From: Mariniblastus sp964641465
GTDB taxonomy: Bacteria > Planctomycetota > Planctomycetia > Pirellulales > Pirellulaceae
DNA length: 64,000 nucleotides
Direction of reading: 5' to 3'
Assembly (NCBI GenBank): GCA_964641465.1
Contig: CAZXLW010000016.1
Span: 1 to 64,000 of the forward strand
Position numbers and translations under genes: made by a program. The notes below the pieces were generated by a model. That model was not told the origin of the DNA, did not search any database, and saw nothing but the letters and a program-made list of their open reading frames with translations. Of the stretch, positions 1-10,148 are shown one piece after another. How positions within the stretch are numbered: the stretch's first letter is position 1; every line of letters begins with the position of its first letter.

Positions 1-60
1 AAACGCAAGCGTTAGTTGAAACGTATGCGTAGCAGGTACTCCTGCACGACGACAAATTCC

Positions 61-88
61 AGGCCGGGCTAATTGCCCGGCCTTTTTT
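61..88 (+). terminator. Rho-independent terminator of an upstream gene
   Basis: A perfect 9-bp stem (61-69 with 75-83) closes a TAATT loop and runs into six T residues on the + strand. The orientation shows that it ends a rightward transcript that started before the window. The first 60 bases hold stop codons in all three forward frames, so the last codons of that gene may be present, but the frame cannot be chosen. It also separates that transcript from the leftward giant gene that ends at 133. Confidence 0.8.
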
Positions 89-132
89 GTTGGCATTGGT
101 TATTTTTCGCAAGCTCTTCACAAGCCCGGTTT

Positions 133-3100
133 CTAAGCAATTCCAAATTCGATGTCTTCCAGATCTTCGAGATCCGCAGTCGAGAAGAAGTCATCAACCA
201 GCGAGCTAAAGTCTACGCCGCTTGGCAACGAGAAACCCGAACTCCCCGAACCAGTAGCAGGTGCGTTCAAAGTCGGAGACTCAATACTCTCGAATTGAAC
301 CGTTTCGTTCCCGTTCGCGAATGAGACGAATCCGTTACTTTCCTGTGGGTTTGTAAAGAACAGCTGTCGGCCGTCATTCTGCTCAAAGACAATATTCAGT
401 CGATCAGCAACATTACCGTTAGGCGAATTCCCGTCGACAAAGAATCGTGTCGTTTGACTGGCGATAACACGGAACTGGTTCACTTGCGGTGTTCCATCCA
501 AACGGACGAACTCAATGCTGGAGTTGAATCCAATACCAGCGAAGTTATCGCGTGGCAAGTTAGCAGGACCTGCAATCGCGTCGATTCGAGTCGGAGTTAG
601 ATTATAGCTGTAAGCCGCATCCACACCGTTGTCGTTGGCGAATAACTGATCCTCGCCATTGGCTGTATTGGTCCCGCCAAAGATATTCAGGTTGCCACGA
701 ATCAAACCGAGGTTTCCATTGTCATTGCTGACGGTTGAGCCAATGTTGAACCGATCGTTGCCATCGTTACCGAACAGGTTCGTTGTGGTGTTAACCGTGG
801 TCCTGAACACATTGAACGTGTCGTTGCCTTCGTTGCCACTCAGGTTAACGACATCCGTGCGAGCTGTTGAATTGACAACGATAACGTCATCACCCTGACC
901 AGCGAACACTTCTGTCAGCGGGCTTCTGGAACCAAACACGATTATCCGATCGTTGCCGGCACCTGCGTTAACAGTTACTTGCTCAGTGTTCTGGTCAAAA
1001 ATCACGACCTCGTCATCGTAGATAAATCGCGCTGTGCGAACAGCAATTCGATCGTCTTGCCCGGTACCAAAGACAGTGGTCGTGTCGGTACCAATGGTAC
1101 CGGAGTCACGGGTATCAATCCGGCGATCACCTTCACCAGCAAAGGCAACTACGTAGGTGTCCGAACCATTTTGACCGTTCAGGAACAGACGACCAAACGC
1201 TCCGTCGCTGACGGTAAACGTATCGTTGCCTTCCCAGCCAAATGCGTCGATTCGAGTCGGATCCGACGAACCATTGAACTGGAACGCATCGTTGCCAATT
1301 CCACCGAACAGATCCAGGTTATCGACACCTGTCGTCGCGTTCACCGTGAATTGATCATTGCCAGCGTTACCGTGCAATCGCACAGTCGACGTGAATGCTC
1401 CAGCAACGATAAACGTGTCGTTGCCATCTAATGCCATGATGTCGATTTCTTCCAGCGGGATGTTGAACGACAACAAGCTGTTACCATCTGAAATCCCGGT
1501 CGTGAAGATGCTGATCACATCATCGTTATTCGACCCGGCAAGGTTAAGTGAATCCGTTCCAATCGAGCCATCGTCTTCGATGACTACCGCCCGATCGAAG
1601 GTTGAACCAAACTGGAAATTGTAAGTATCCGATCCATCGCCGCCGTTGACGAACACGTCGCCTGCAGTCGCACTGCCGATATCAAAGACATCGTCGCCAC
1701 CCAAACCGAAAATCCGGATCGTGTCACCTTCAGTCAGGCTGACAATGTCGAATCGGTCACCGGCCTCAGTTTGATTCGAACCGCGAATTTCAATACCACC
1801 GATTTCGCCATCAGGCCGTGCGAACTGACCGTCGTTCGAGAAGTAATTAACAACCCCACCAGTCAGCCCGGTAATCTGGCTGCCTGTGATAACGACTTCA
1901 GACGGGGTTCCACTCAGGTTCGTAATTCGAAGCCGGTTCAGGCCATCACCGCCTTGAATCGTCAAGTCACCGGTAATCGCTGACGTTTCACCGGTTTGCG
2001 ATGGAGCATCTGAAGACAGATTGAAAATGTCATTGCCGTCTTGCCCATCCAGCACCAAGTCTAGTGCGGCTTCTGTGACGTTGAAGGCATCATCTCCGCC
2101 ACGTCCAGAAACAGAAAGCGATTCAATGGTCTCATTGAAAACCACTGCCTCACTACCGGCACCCACAACGTTGTTGTTGATATCGAACACGTTGTTGCCC
2201 GCCGTTCCAAACAAGGCCGCGGTGTCGATTCCGTCAACTCCGGAATCGACAATGTTGACTGTTCGCGATCCTGTTCCCACGTAATCAACAAAGTACTGGT
2301 CTGAACCTTCCTGCCCGTCAGCAACCAGGTTTCCGAGGACATTCGCAGAAACGTCAAAGACATCGTCGCCTAGCCCACCCTGGGCTGTCGTGTCAGTCAA
2401 CTGTGAAGTTTCATTGAGGCTGATCAGGTCATCGCCCTCACCACCCAACAGGTCGAGCGTCACAACGCCAACCGAACCGTTGACCGTAATAATATCGTTA
2501 CCACCACCGCCGAGAATGGTAACAAAATCAGCTGGAGCATTTGCCACCGTGATTGTGTCATTGCTGCCACGACCATCAATTGTCAACTCTTCAATAAAGT
2601 CACCAATCGCAACTGTGCCACCGTCCGCGGCCACGCCAAATTCCGACAAGTCAATATTGTCGATTCCTTCGGTTCCGATCACTTCAAACAGATCCGAGCC
2701 AGAGAAGCCAGAGTCCTGAATGATCACATTCGGACCGGCCAAGTCGCCGATAAAGACAGTGTATGTATCACCGTCACTGGCACCATCGACAACAACTTCG
2801 CCAGCAATAACCGATCCTTCGGTGTCGGAACCGATGGTAAAGCTATCTTCACCAAGACGCCCGTCAATCCTCAGCGAGTGCTGCGCCAGGAAGCTGGTGA
2901 TCTGGAACGAATCGTCTCCGCCATTGGAGCCAATGATTACGATTCCGCCATCGGCGTTATCAAATACGCCACCGGTAGACGTGTAATTCAGCGTACCGTT
3001 GTCGAACAGTCCAGTAATCGTGTCATCGGCAACCTCAACATCCAGCGGTCCGCCAGACTCGTTGGAAATCAAGATGCGATTGACTCCGGTGCCACCGTCA

Positions 3101-6100
3101 ACGGTGAGATCGTTGTCGATCGTACTCAGGTCACCCAGATTCGTCGGTGCATCAGACGAGATGTGGAAAATATCGTCGCCATCGCCACCGAGCAACACGA
3201 TCGGGAACTCTTCCGAGATCGCTCGCACATAGAACTGGTCGTCACCTCCACGCCCGTCGAATCCGAACTCTTCAACGCCGATAAACTCGAATTGATCCGA
3301 TTCGAATGAGTCGAGCTCAACGATAAATACTTCGTCGAGGATAGTTCCAGCGATAATCGCTCGGTCGTTTTCTGCATCGATACTATCAGTGATGGTTACG
3401 TCCCGGTTGTCGATACCAGAAACCTGTTCGATGATGTAGGTATCGTCTCCGGCACCACCAAACACATTGACTTCGGCCTGGCTAAGGTCCTGAATCAAGA
3501 ACGTGTCATCGCCACCATTTCCAAAGACATTCAGTGTGTTGGAAACAAGGAAAGTTTGCAGGATAAAGCTATCCCCAACAGCACCATCCGATCCAAGCAG
3601 AACGACGTCAAAGGTCCCCTCGACCATCGTGTCTTCATCTTCTGCAAAATAGATAATCTCAATTGGCGGATTGTTAGCAGGATTGGTCGCACTTGAACTC
3701 GAAATTCGAGCTGACCGCACCAGAAACTCCTCTGCGCCGAGTCGGCCAAAGTCACTTACGATGAGCGAGTTGTTTCCGACGCCTCCGTTGACTTCAAAAA
3801 TGCCATCAATCGGAGCCAGTACGCCTTCATTGGTTGCGGAGTCCGATGAAAAATTGAACGTATCATCGCCAGCCCGGCCATCGAGGAGGACATTCGGCAA
3901 TTCGTCAATGCGGTTGGATTGAACGTTGAACACATCGTCCAATACCGAGCCGCGGACCGTATCGAACTCGGTGAAATACAAAGTACGCCCGTTCGCTTCG
4001 TAGGTAGACGCAATGAATTCATCGGCGTCATCCGGACTGGCAACATCGTTCGGATCAATGTTGCTGCCCACCAGAGTGATCGTCGCCTCAAACTGATTCA
4101 ACGCTTGCAAACTATCAGTTACATTCAAATTGGTAGAACCACGGATCAAGCTAATGTCGCGGAACTGGTCGAGGATATCGCCATCCTGTCCAACAGGTCC
4201 TTCCAACGTTCGCCCATTGAAGCCAGCGTTAGCACCAACCGAAAACAGCTGAATCTCCGTGCCCGCTGTCCGCTGCTGCAGATCCAATGTATTGAATCCA
4301 GTTCCGCCGTTTACGCTACCGTTGGTCCCAACGTCATTAAGGAACACAAAACGGTCATTCCCATCTTGACCAACGGCATCACCGATCAACGAACCATTTA
4401 CAAACAGGAATGTGTCGTCGTTGGATCCACCAATGACTCCTTCAAAATCAACAAACGTGTTCGTGACCTGCTCTTCAGCAGGAAGATCCTCATTGCCTTC
4501 GGTGGTCAATGTCAGCCCACCGTCCTGGCCACCCCCGTCTGCCAAAGACGCGAAGTCAGTACCGAAGGGATCGCCAATAAATGGAAGCAAATCAGGCGTA
4601 ACGTAGAAATCCGAGTTGTCGAAGTTAACCGAATTCAACTCAAAAGTGGTTTGCTCATTCGAGCGAGACTCCAAAGTATCTACACCGTCGCCGCCATGTA
4701 AATTAAAGCCACCGACCGGAGTAGGGTCACCATTCACATGATCAATCACGAACGTATCAGCACTTGAATGACCAAAAATGGTAATCTGATTGACAATCGA
4801 CGACTCAAACCGGTCTGTCACAACGCCATTGATCTCGATCTCAACAAAATCGGAGTCGTTGCCATCGACTCGTACGATGATGTCGTCGGCAAATTCCGTC
4901 GCTTCCACGAGCGGTTCGAGATCCGCTGGAAGGATTTGAGTCAAAGCAACCGCCCATGAGTCATCTTCCTGGATTTCTTGATAAGGGATTACCGAGAAGA
5001 ATCCATTCGGTTCAGCTGGATCCGCACGCAAACTGCTGTAGCCAGCCCAGACAGTCTGCGGTTCTTCAGGGCCTTGATTGAAAACAGCAGTCGCCGTCGA
5101 ATCAATCAGTTGGGTTAGATCTTCATCAAACTGAATCGCCCCTCGGTCAAATTCAGGATTACCTTGGGCGTCTAATCCCGTTTGAGCTCCGTTAACACGG
5201 ATTCCGAATTGCGCGAATACGCTCACTCGGAAAACTTCATCCGGCTGGGTTACGCCGAAATTCACGGCATCGAATTCACTTACCGCGTTATAAGTCAGCA
5301 GCACCAATCCACTTTCCGATACCGCAGTGGATGGATTGAAATAGGAAATCGCACCAGTCTCAAACGTGTTCACCATCGGGTCCATATCAGGAACGTCTGG
5401 CAGATTATCCCCAAGGAATGTTGGGTCCTCGAAAACGATGTTGTCAGCCCCACGCAGGCCAGTCGATGTCAATACTGGAGCATCACCTCCCCCGACCGCG
5501 AATTGGAACCAGTGAACGCCGTTAGAACGGATATCCTGGGCACCTTCAATAAATCCAAAACCAACTGTCTGGGCACCAACAATTTCGCCATTTACTTCAA
5601 CGAGTGACGCACCCAGGCCATGCTGGACTTCCAAAGTAACGAAGTCCGCGATGCCATCGCCATCGTTGTCATCAAAAACACCATCGTTGTCGGCATCACC
5701 AACTGGCTGGCGAATATCAATTGGCTCAGTCAAAACTGCGGGATCAGCAACCTGCAAAAAGATCGGATCGCTCAACTGGGCATCACTTCCGGTCGCATCG
5801 GTAATCTGAAAGCTATTCAAAACCGCTGGATTCAACTGGAAAACCGGTGGCAAGTTATCGCTACCAGCGTTCAGATCAATGGTCTGGGTCGAGAATCCGT
5901 AGACAGTCCCATCGGAATCATCAAAATTGCTTGCGAATTGAATCCGCTCCCCGTACTCCGTAATGCTCAGGTTGTCGAATCGAGTCAGCCTGGCATTCGT
6001 CGGATTTGGCTTCAGCAAGTCAGCCTTCGGAAGCGAAAATATCGAGACGTCTTGCAGCTCGTCAAGCTGTAGGCCGCCAGAGCCATCGCTAGTCTGAGAG

Positions 6101-6678
6101 AAATTCTGGGTGGCAATGTAAACGCCATCGGAGTCGACGCCCAATGTCGCAAACGTATGAACCAACTGCCCACTATTGTCCCCGGGAAATGCAAATGACT
6201 GCCATTGGCCAGAAGGATCAGCAGTGTCAGAAAACGCAATATGGATTTGGTTTCCTGCGAAATCCCCGTTGCCATTTCCTGTCGCTACAACAAACCATCG
6301 CTCCGTTGCACGGTCGAATACAATCCGAGGCGCGTCCAGACTTTCACCTCTCAAGTCTGCTCCGGCATCCAAAAAGAACTGATCCAGAGTGCTGGATTCA
6401 AGGATCCCGCCACTTCGATTGTAAACCGTGAACGTTTGTTGGCCGATTTCGACATAGTGATTAACGCTCACATCGCCTTCGGCATTCGGCACCAACGAAT
6501 CGACACCATTGATTCCCTGATTGGCTCCCACCTGAGCGATTTCGCCCGTTACTGCCGTCAACATTTGGCGTGCTTCAAGGGTGTCGTAGCCAAGACTTCT
6601 GTTCTGCTTGGTCTGACGGCGATTGCTTTTGCGCTTTTGATTTTTTTGGCGAGAAGCCTTCTTCTTGCTACGTTTCAT
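133..6678 (-). CDS. Giant secreted repeat protein with LEPR-XLL-like N-terminus
   Basis: This 2181-residue protein begins with a very basic stretch (about residues 1-32, almost all K, R, Q, N and S) followed by LEARQMLTA, which matches the LEPR-XLL type N-terminus of large planctomycete exported proteins. Residues about 45-640 form a less repetitive domain with beta-propeller-like character. From about 640 to the end the protein is built of degenerate units rich in Gly, Asp and Asn of the form GGxGDDxF, resembling RTX-type calcium-binding turns. A longer unit with a SSDAPTN-like motif followed by G-D-L-T-x-x-G-G recurs at least four times. The tail is acidic. The ATG at 6678 is preferred over a TTG nine codons upstream because the basic segment then starts the protein. 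A surface or matrix role is inferred. No catalytic motif is visible. Confidence 0.85.
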   Translation of the reverse strand: MKRSKKKASRQKNQKRKSNRRQTKQNRSLGYDTLEARQMLTAVTGEIAQVGANQGINGVDSLVPNAEGDVSVNHYVEIGQQTFTVYNRSGGILESSTLDQFFLDAGADLRGESLDAPRIVFDRATERWFVVATGNGNGDFAGNQIHIAFSDTADPSGQWQSFAFPGDNSGQLVHTFATLGVDSDGVYIATQNFSQTSDGSGGLQLDELQDVSIFSLPKADLLKPNPTNARLTRFDNLSITEYGERIQFASNFDDSDGTVYGFSTQTIDLNAGSDNLPPVFQLNPAVLNSFQITDATGSDAQLSDPIFLQVADPAVLTEPIDIRQPVGDADNDGVFDDNDGDGIADFVTLEVQHGLGASLVEVNGEIVGAQTVGFGFIEGAQDIRSNGVHWFQFAVGGGDAPVLTSTGLRGADNIVFEDPTFLGDNLPDVPDMDPMVNTFETGAISYFNPSTAVSESGLVLLTYNAVSEFDAVNFGVTQPDEVFRVSVFAQFGIRVNGAQTGLDAQGNPEFDRGAIQFDEDLTQLIDSTATAVFNQGPEEPQTVWAGYSSLRADPAEPNGFFSVIPYQEIQEDDSWAVALTQILPADLEPLVEATEFADDIIVRVDGNDSDFVEIEINGVVTDRFESSIVNQITIFGHSSADTFVIDHVNGDPTPVGGFNLHGGDGVDTLESRSNEQTTFELNSVNFDNSDFYVTPDLLPFIGDPFGTDFASLADGGGQDGGLTLTTEGNEDLPAEEQVTNTFVDFEGVIGGSNDDTFLFVNGSLIGDAVGQDGNDRFVFLNDVGTNGSVNGGTGFNTLDLQQRTAGTEIQLFSVGANAGFNGRTLEGPVGQDGDILDQFRDISLIRGSTNLNVTDSLQALNQFEATITLVGSNIDPNDVASPDDADEFIASTYEANGRTLYFTEFDTVRGSVLDDVFNVQSNRIDELPNVLLDGRAGDDTFNFSSDSATNEGVLAPIDGIFEVNGGVGNNSLIVSDFGRLGAEEFLVRSARISSSSATNPANNPPIEIIYFAEDEDTMVEGTFDVVLLGSDGAVGDSFILQTFLVSNTLNVFGNGGDDTFLIQDLSQAEVNVFGGAGDDTYIIEQVSGIDNRDVTITDSIDAENDRAIIAGTILDEVFIVELDSFESDQFEFIGVEEFGFDGRGGDDQFYVRAISEEFPIVLLGGDGDDIFHISSDAPTNLGDLSTIDNDLTVDGGTGVNRILISNESGGPLDVEVADDTITGLFDNGTLNYTSTGGVFDNADGGIVIIGSNGGDDSFQITSFLAQHSLRIDGRLGEDSFTIGSDTEGSVIAGEVVVDGASDGDTYTVFIGDLAGPNVIIQDSGFSGSDLFEVIGTEGIDNIDLSEFGVAADGGTVAIGDFIEELTIDGRGSNDTITVANAPADFVTILGGGGNDIITVNGSVGVVTLDLLGGEGDDLISLNETSQLTDTTAQGGLGDDVFDVSANVLGNLVADGQEGSDQYFVDYVGTGSRTVNIVDSGVDGIDTAALFGTAGNNVFDINNNVVGAGSEAVVFNETIESLSVSGRGGDDAFNVTEAALDLVLDGQDGNDIFNLSSDAPSQTGETSAITGDLTIQGGDGLNRLRITNLSGTPSEVVITGSQITGLTGGVVNYFSNDGQFARPDGEIGGIEIRGSNQTEAGDRFDIVSLTEGDTIRIFGLGGDDVFDIGSATAGDVFVNGGDGSDTYNFQFGSTFDRAVVIEDDGSIGTDSLNLAGSNNDDVISIFTTGISDGNSLLSFNIPLEEIDIMALDGNDTFIVAGAFTSTVRLHGNAGNDQFTVNATTGVDNLDLFGGIGNDAFQFNGSSDPTRIDAFGWEGNDTFTVSDGAFGRLFLNGQNGSDTYVVAFAGEGDRRIDTRDSGTIGTDTTTVFGTGQDDRIAVRTARFIYDDEVVIFDQNTEQVTVNAGAGNDRIIVFGSRSPLTEVFAGQGDDVIVVNSTARTDVVNLSGNEGNDTFNVFRTTVNTTTNLFGNDGNDRFNIGSTVSNDNGNLGLIRGNLNIFGGTNTANGEDQLFANDNGVDAAYSYNLTPTRIDAIAGPANLPRDNFAGIGFNSSIEFVRLDGTPQVNQFRVIASQTTRFFVDGNSPNGNVADRLNIVFEQNDGRQLFFTNPQESNGFVSFANGNETVQFESIESPTLNAPATGSGSSGFSLPSGVDFSSLVDDFFSTADLEDLEDIEFGIA

Positions 6679-7211
6679 TAGTTTTGTTCCGGGAAATGAA
6701 TACAAGATTGGGAAAGATATTCCTGGTATTCCGCACTATCTATGGTAATTGGACCGTCACTTATTTGCGAACGATTCCGCTAAGATCAAACGAAGTTTCA
6801 AACGTGAAATGTGCGAAATCTCGCCATTAGGCTATTGATTTCTGGCACGGCGGAAGTTTGGTCGAGAGAGGTGAGGATTCGGCATTATGTTGGACAAAAC
6901 GAGTAAAACGCCTGCCCTGACAATAACAATCCGAACCATTCAGGCTAACAGCGCGGACCGCAATCGTCAATTATCTGCGCATTTTGGAGCATTCTGGACG
7001 ATGTCATTGCCACGTGGAATTCAGATATGTGAATTTAATCGCTGAAACTGAACCGCTGCGAAATCTAAATCGTTAGGTGATCAACACTTGAAACTACGGC
7101 AATATTGACGGAACATTAGTGTTCAAATTCTGAACATTGGCTGATATCTCAACACAACGTCGCTCGACGATTCCGTTGATTTTGAATCGCCAACCTAATC
7201 TTGGGCGACCT
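6679..7211. other. Intergenic region between divergent genes
   Basis: This 533-base stretch separates the leftward giant gene from the rightward egtD-like gene and must carry both promoters. It is AT-richer than its surroundings. I see no convincing ORF, tRNA, strong hairpin or repeat in it. A TTG at 7137 would extend the methyltransferase by 25 residues that do not resemble the family. Confidence 0.6.
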
Positions 7212-8174
7212 ATGAACTCAAATCAACCTCGCTTGGCACCGGAAGACATCGATCCGTATTTTCTCAACGATGTGATCGAAGGCCTCAGCAGTGAGCAAAA
7301 AGAACTCCAGTGTAAATACTTTTATGACGAACAAGGCTCCAAGCTGTTCGACATGATTTGCGAACTACCGGAATACTATCCAACCAGAACCGAGCGGAAG
7401 ATCATGTTGACGCACGCCGGCGAAATGGCGGAACAGATTGGCTCGGAAGTCATGCTGGTCGAATTTGGCAGTGGTAGCAGCATCAAGACGGAAGTCCTGT
7501 TGGAAGCATTAATCGATCCAGCCGCTTACGTGCCGCTCGACATTTCCGAGGAGCATTTAATCAAGACTTCCAAGCGACTGCAGGAAAAGTATCCGACCAT
7601 TGAAATCCTGCCGCTCGTTGCTGACTTCACCCAACCCTTTGAGCTACCGGTGGCTTCACGTGATCCCTCGCATGCCGCCGTGTTCTTTCCTGGTTCGACA
7701 ATCGGGAACTTCCTGCCGGCAGCGGCAACAACGATGATGAAGACGATCGCCGATATCCTTGGTCCGCAAGGCGGCATGCTGATCGGCATCGATTTGCAGA
7801 AAGACCCCGCAATCATTGAAGCCGCCTACAACGATTCACAAGGCGTTACCGACCGATTCAACCTGAATGTCCTTCATCGCCTGAACCGCGAGCTAGGTGC
7901 CAACTTCGACGTCGATCAGTTCCGGCACAAGGCAATCTACAATCAGGACATGGGCAGAGTTGAAATTTACGTGGTCAGCCAGCAGGACCAACAGGTCAAT
8001 ATTGCTGATCACCAATTTCAGTTCGCCGCGGGTGAGGAAGTGCTGACCGAGTATTCACACAAATACACGGTCGACGGGTTCGTCGAACTGGCTGCCAAGG
8101 CGGGTTTCTCACTGCACAAGCATTGGACCGACGACGAAAACCTGTTTGCTCTGCTGCACCTGGTTCGCGGATAG
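7212..8174 (+). CDS. egtD: EgtD-like histidine N-alpha-methyltransferase
   Basis: The 320-residue product matches the histidine-specific SAM-dependent methyltransferase family, whose best known member trimethylates histidine to hercynine in ergothioneine synthesis. Family landmarks appear in order: YYPTRTERKIM near residue 55, the SAM-binding VEFGSGSSIKTE near 80, YVPLDISEEHL, FFPGSTIGNF, the IGIDLQKD and AYNDSQGVTDRFNLN segments, and a C-terminal EYSHKYT. The ATG at 7212 gives the usual family length of about 320; a TTG 25 codons earlier is less likely. No egtB-type sulfoxide synthase lies nearby, so whether the product is ergothioneine or only a methylated histidine cannot be told from the window. 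The gene appears monocistronic and is divergent from the giant protein gene. Confidence 0.88.
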   Translation: MNSNQPRLAPEDIDPYFLNDVIEGLSSEQKELQCKYFYDEQGSKLFDMICELPEYYPTRTERKIMLTHAGEMAEQIGSEVMLVEFGSGSSIKTEVLLEALIDPAAYVPLDISEEHLIKTSKRLQEKYPTIEILPLVADFTQPFELPVASRDPSHAAVFFPGSTIGNFLPAAATTMMKTIADILGPQGGMLIGIDLQKDPAIIEAAYNDSQGVTDRFNLNVLHRLNRELGANFDVDQFRHKAIYNQDMGRVEIYVVSQQDQQVNIADHQFQFAAGEEVLTEYSHKYTVDGFVELAAKAGFSLHKHWTDDENLFALLHLVRG

Positions 8175-8428
8175 CACCCTGGGATCAGTTCTGAATTTTG
8201 GATTATCGCAGCGTTACACAGTCTTCTAGCCGGTGGATTGCAAAAACAGGATGCCTAAACCAACGACGCCAACTATTACGGAAAGAGCCTGACGTAATTA
8301 AATACTCGATATCATTTGCTCCGATCTAGTCTTCGAGTAGGGTTATACTTCCAGTATCGGGACGGTTATAAATACTGCCGCCAACTACTAACGGCATTGA
8401 GAATTCGACAATCACAAACCATTTTGTC

Positions 8429-8935
8429 ATGAACGAACTGAGTCATCCGGTTTCAACAGCGTTCGAAGCCGCTCCGCGTCTATCATCGCACGGTCTGACC
8501 ATACTGCTGATCGGTATGTGCCTGGTTCCGGCCGTAACTATTTTCGCGCTGAAACAGTACTTGCCGCCGGTTTACCAGGGCAAACTGCAGGCCTCCATCT
8601 CCGCCGAAGACCTGCCACCAGCTAGTTTCTACGACATTGACTATCGGAAACGACCGCCAGTCAAATCCTCAGGTGTCCTAGTCGTCCACAACGAAAGTGA
8701 CCAGGAGTGGACTCATGTCAACATTCGACTCAACAAGCATTACCAAATCGGCAGCAGGGACGCGATTCCCGCCGGTGAAACACGACGCTATCGACTCGAC
8801 CGATTCGTAAGTCGCACCGGCGCCCGGTTTCAAGTGCGATACAACCCATTGAAATACGTCCAGGTCTATGCCCGCCGACCGACCAAAGACCGGGCCACTT
8901 ATTCCACCGATTTTGACTGGGAATCCGTCGACTAA
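8429..8935 (+). CDS. Hypothetical single-pass membrane protein
   Basis: The protein has 168 residues and no recognised family. Residues about 23-43 form one hydrophobic membrane segment (LTILLIGMCLVPAVTIFAL). The remainder is a soluble domain that looks like a small beta fold: short strands such as GVLVVHNESDQEWTHVNIRL are followed by a basic C-terminal half. It lies about 110 bases before the receiver/kinase gene on the same strand, but that spacing does not prove an operon. A periplasmic domain held by an N-terminal anchor is the simplest reading. The function is unknown. Confidence 0.7.
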   Translation: MNELSHPVSTAFEAAPRLSSHGLTILLIGMCLVPAVTIFALKQYLPPVYQGKLQASISAEDLPPASFYDIDYRKRPPVKSSGVLVVHNESDQEWTHVNIRLNKHYQIGSRDAIPAGETRRYRLDRFVSRTGARFQVRYNPLKYVQVYARRPTKDRATYSTDFDWESVD

Positions 8936-9046
8936 TCCGGAAAGATACAATTGCCGGCGAGGACCAAATCGCCAAGAATATATTCAGCGACCAATCGTAA
9001 CTGGCCGCGGTTGAAGGAAATGCTATTCCATCCTCGTCGGTGAAGC

Positions 9047-9949
9047 ATGAGTCCAATCAAAAAGATTCTGGTTGTCGATGACAATCCAGTCGATCGACAC
9101 CTCGTCGGTTCGCTGTTGAGTAAAGTCGACAATTGGGAAATCTCCTTTGCAGCTGATGGTGCGGCTGCACTTACGGCAATCGCTGCAAGTGAACTGGACC
9201 TGATCGTCACCGATCTACAAATGCCATACGTCGATGGCTTGCAACTGGTCAAGCAAATTCGCGAATCGCATTCTCACTTGCCCGTTGTTCTGACGACTTC
9301 GTTCGGATCAGAAAAAACGGCTGTGGAAGCACTGAAACATGGCGCTGCAAGTTACACTCCCAAATCTGCGTTAAGCCAGGACCTGGCCCGAACTGTTGAG
9401 CAGGTTCTAAAGATGTCCGAGCGAGTGCAAGTCGACACATCAAATCATGCGCAACCCGTTCCCAAGAACATGGCTTTTGTATTGGACAATGATCTCGGAT
9501 TGATCGGGCCATTGATCGAAAACCTGCAACAGTCACTGCCGAGCTGGTCGGACCGCGACCGACTGCAAATCGGAATGGCGATTGACGAAGCACTCGTCAA
9601 TGCCATGCATCACGGGAATCTGGAAGTCGACTCCAATCTTCGCGATGTCGATGAAACCAGATACTACAGCCAGATTCGCGAACGCCGCTGCTGCGAACCA
9701 TTTTGCCGACGCCGAGTCAGCGTGCAGGCTCAATTCTCGGAACAGCATGTCTGCATTCAAATCTCAGACGACGGGCCTGGATTCGATCCCGCCAAAATCG
9801 AAGACCCGACCACTGATGACAACGTGCAGCGAATCGGCGGTCGTGGGCTGTTTCTGATCCGAGCTTTCATGAGCCAGGTCTCGCACAATGGCTGCGGGAA
9901 CCAAATCACCATGACAAAGCTACGCGATTTTGCCGAAGAAACCGCGTAG
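9047..9949 (+). CDS. Response regulator fused to an RsbW-like ATPase domain
   Basis: Residues 1-125 form a receiver domain with acidic pocket D11/D12, predicted phosphoacceptor D56 in VTDLQMP, switch T84 and K106. Residues about 150-300 form a GHKL ATPase domain of the anti-sigma serine kinase type. It has an N-box (DEALVNAMHHGN), a G1 box (DDGPGFD) and a G2 box (GGRGLFLIRAF), and no HisKA dimerisation segment. The fusion suggests that phosphorylation of the receiver controls a partner-switching kinase acting on an anti-sigma antagonist, as in general stress circuits. That is inference: no STAS-domain antagonist or PP2C phosphatase gene is adjacent. A Cys/Arg-rich insert (RERRCCEPFCRRR) sits between the N-box and G1 box and may bind metal. 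Start ATG at 9047. Confidence 0.88.
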   Translation: MSPIKKILVVDDNPVDRHLVGSLLSKVDNWEISFAADGAAALTAIAASELDLIVTDLQMPYVDGLQLVKQIRESHSHLPVVLTTSFGSEKTAVEALKHGAASYTPKSALSQDLARTVEQVLKMSERVQVDTSNHAQPVPKNMAFVLDNDLGLIGPLIENLQQSLPSWSDRDRLQIGMAIDEALVNAMHHGNLEVDSNLRDVDETRYYSQIRERRCCEPFCRRRVSVQAQFSEQHVCIQISDDGPGFDPAKIEDPTTDDNVQRIGGRGLFLIRAFMSQVSHNGCGNQITMTKLRDFAEETA

Positions 9950-10148
9950 CTTGGCCACACACAGGCCTATCTAGCTTTTGCCTGCGTCAAGCTGACACAC
10001 CACCTCTCGGAAAAGTCTATTGCGATCTGACAGATGCAGGCTTCTGCAGACACGTTAAGTGGACTCGAGAAGTTCTCCATTGTGAAATTCGATCGAATTT
10101 GTTCAAATCATCGACTTTGAAATTCGCAAAAATCCGCAAACCAGAGCC

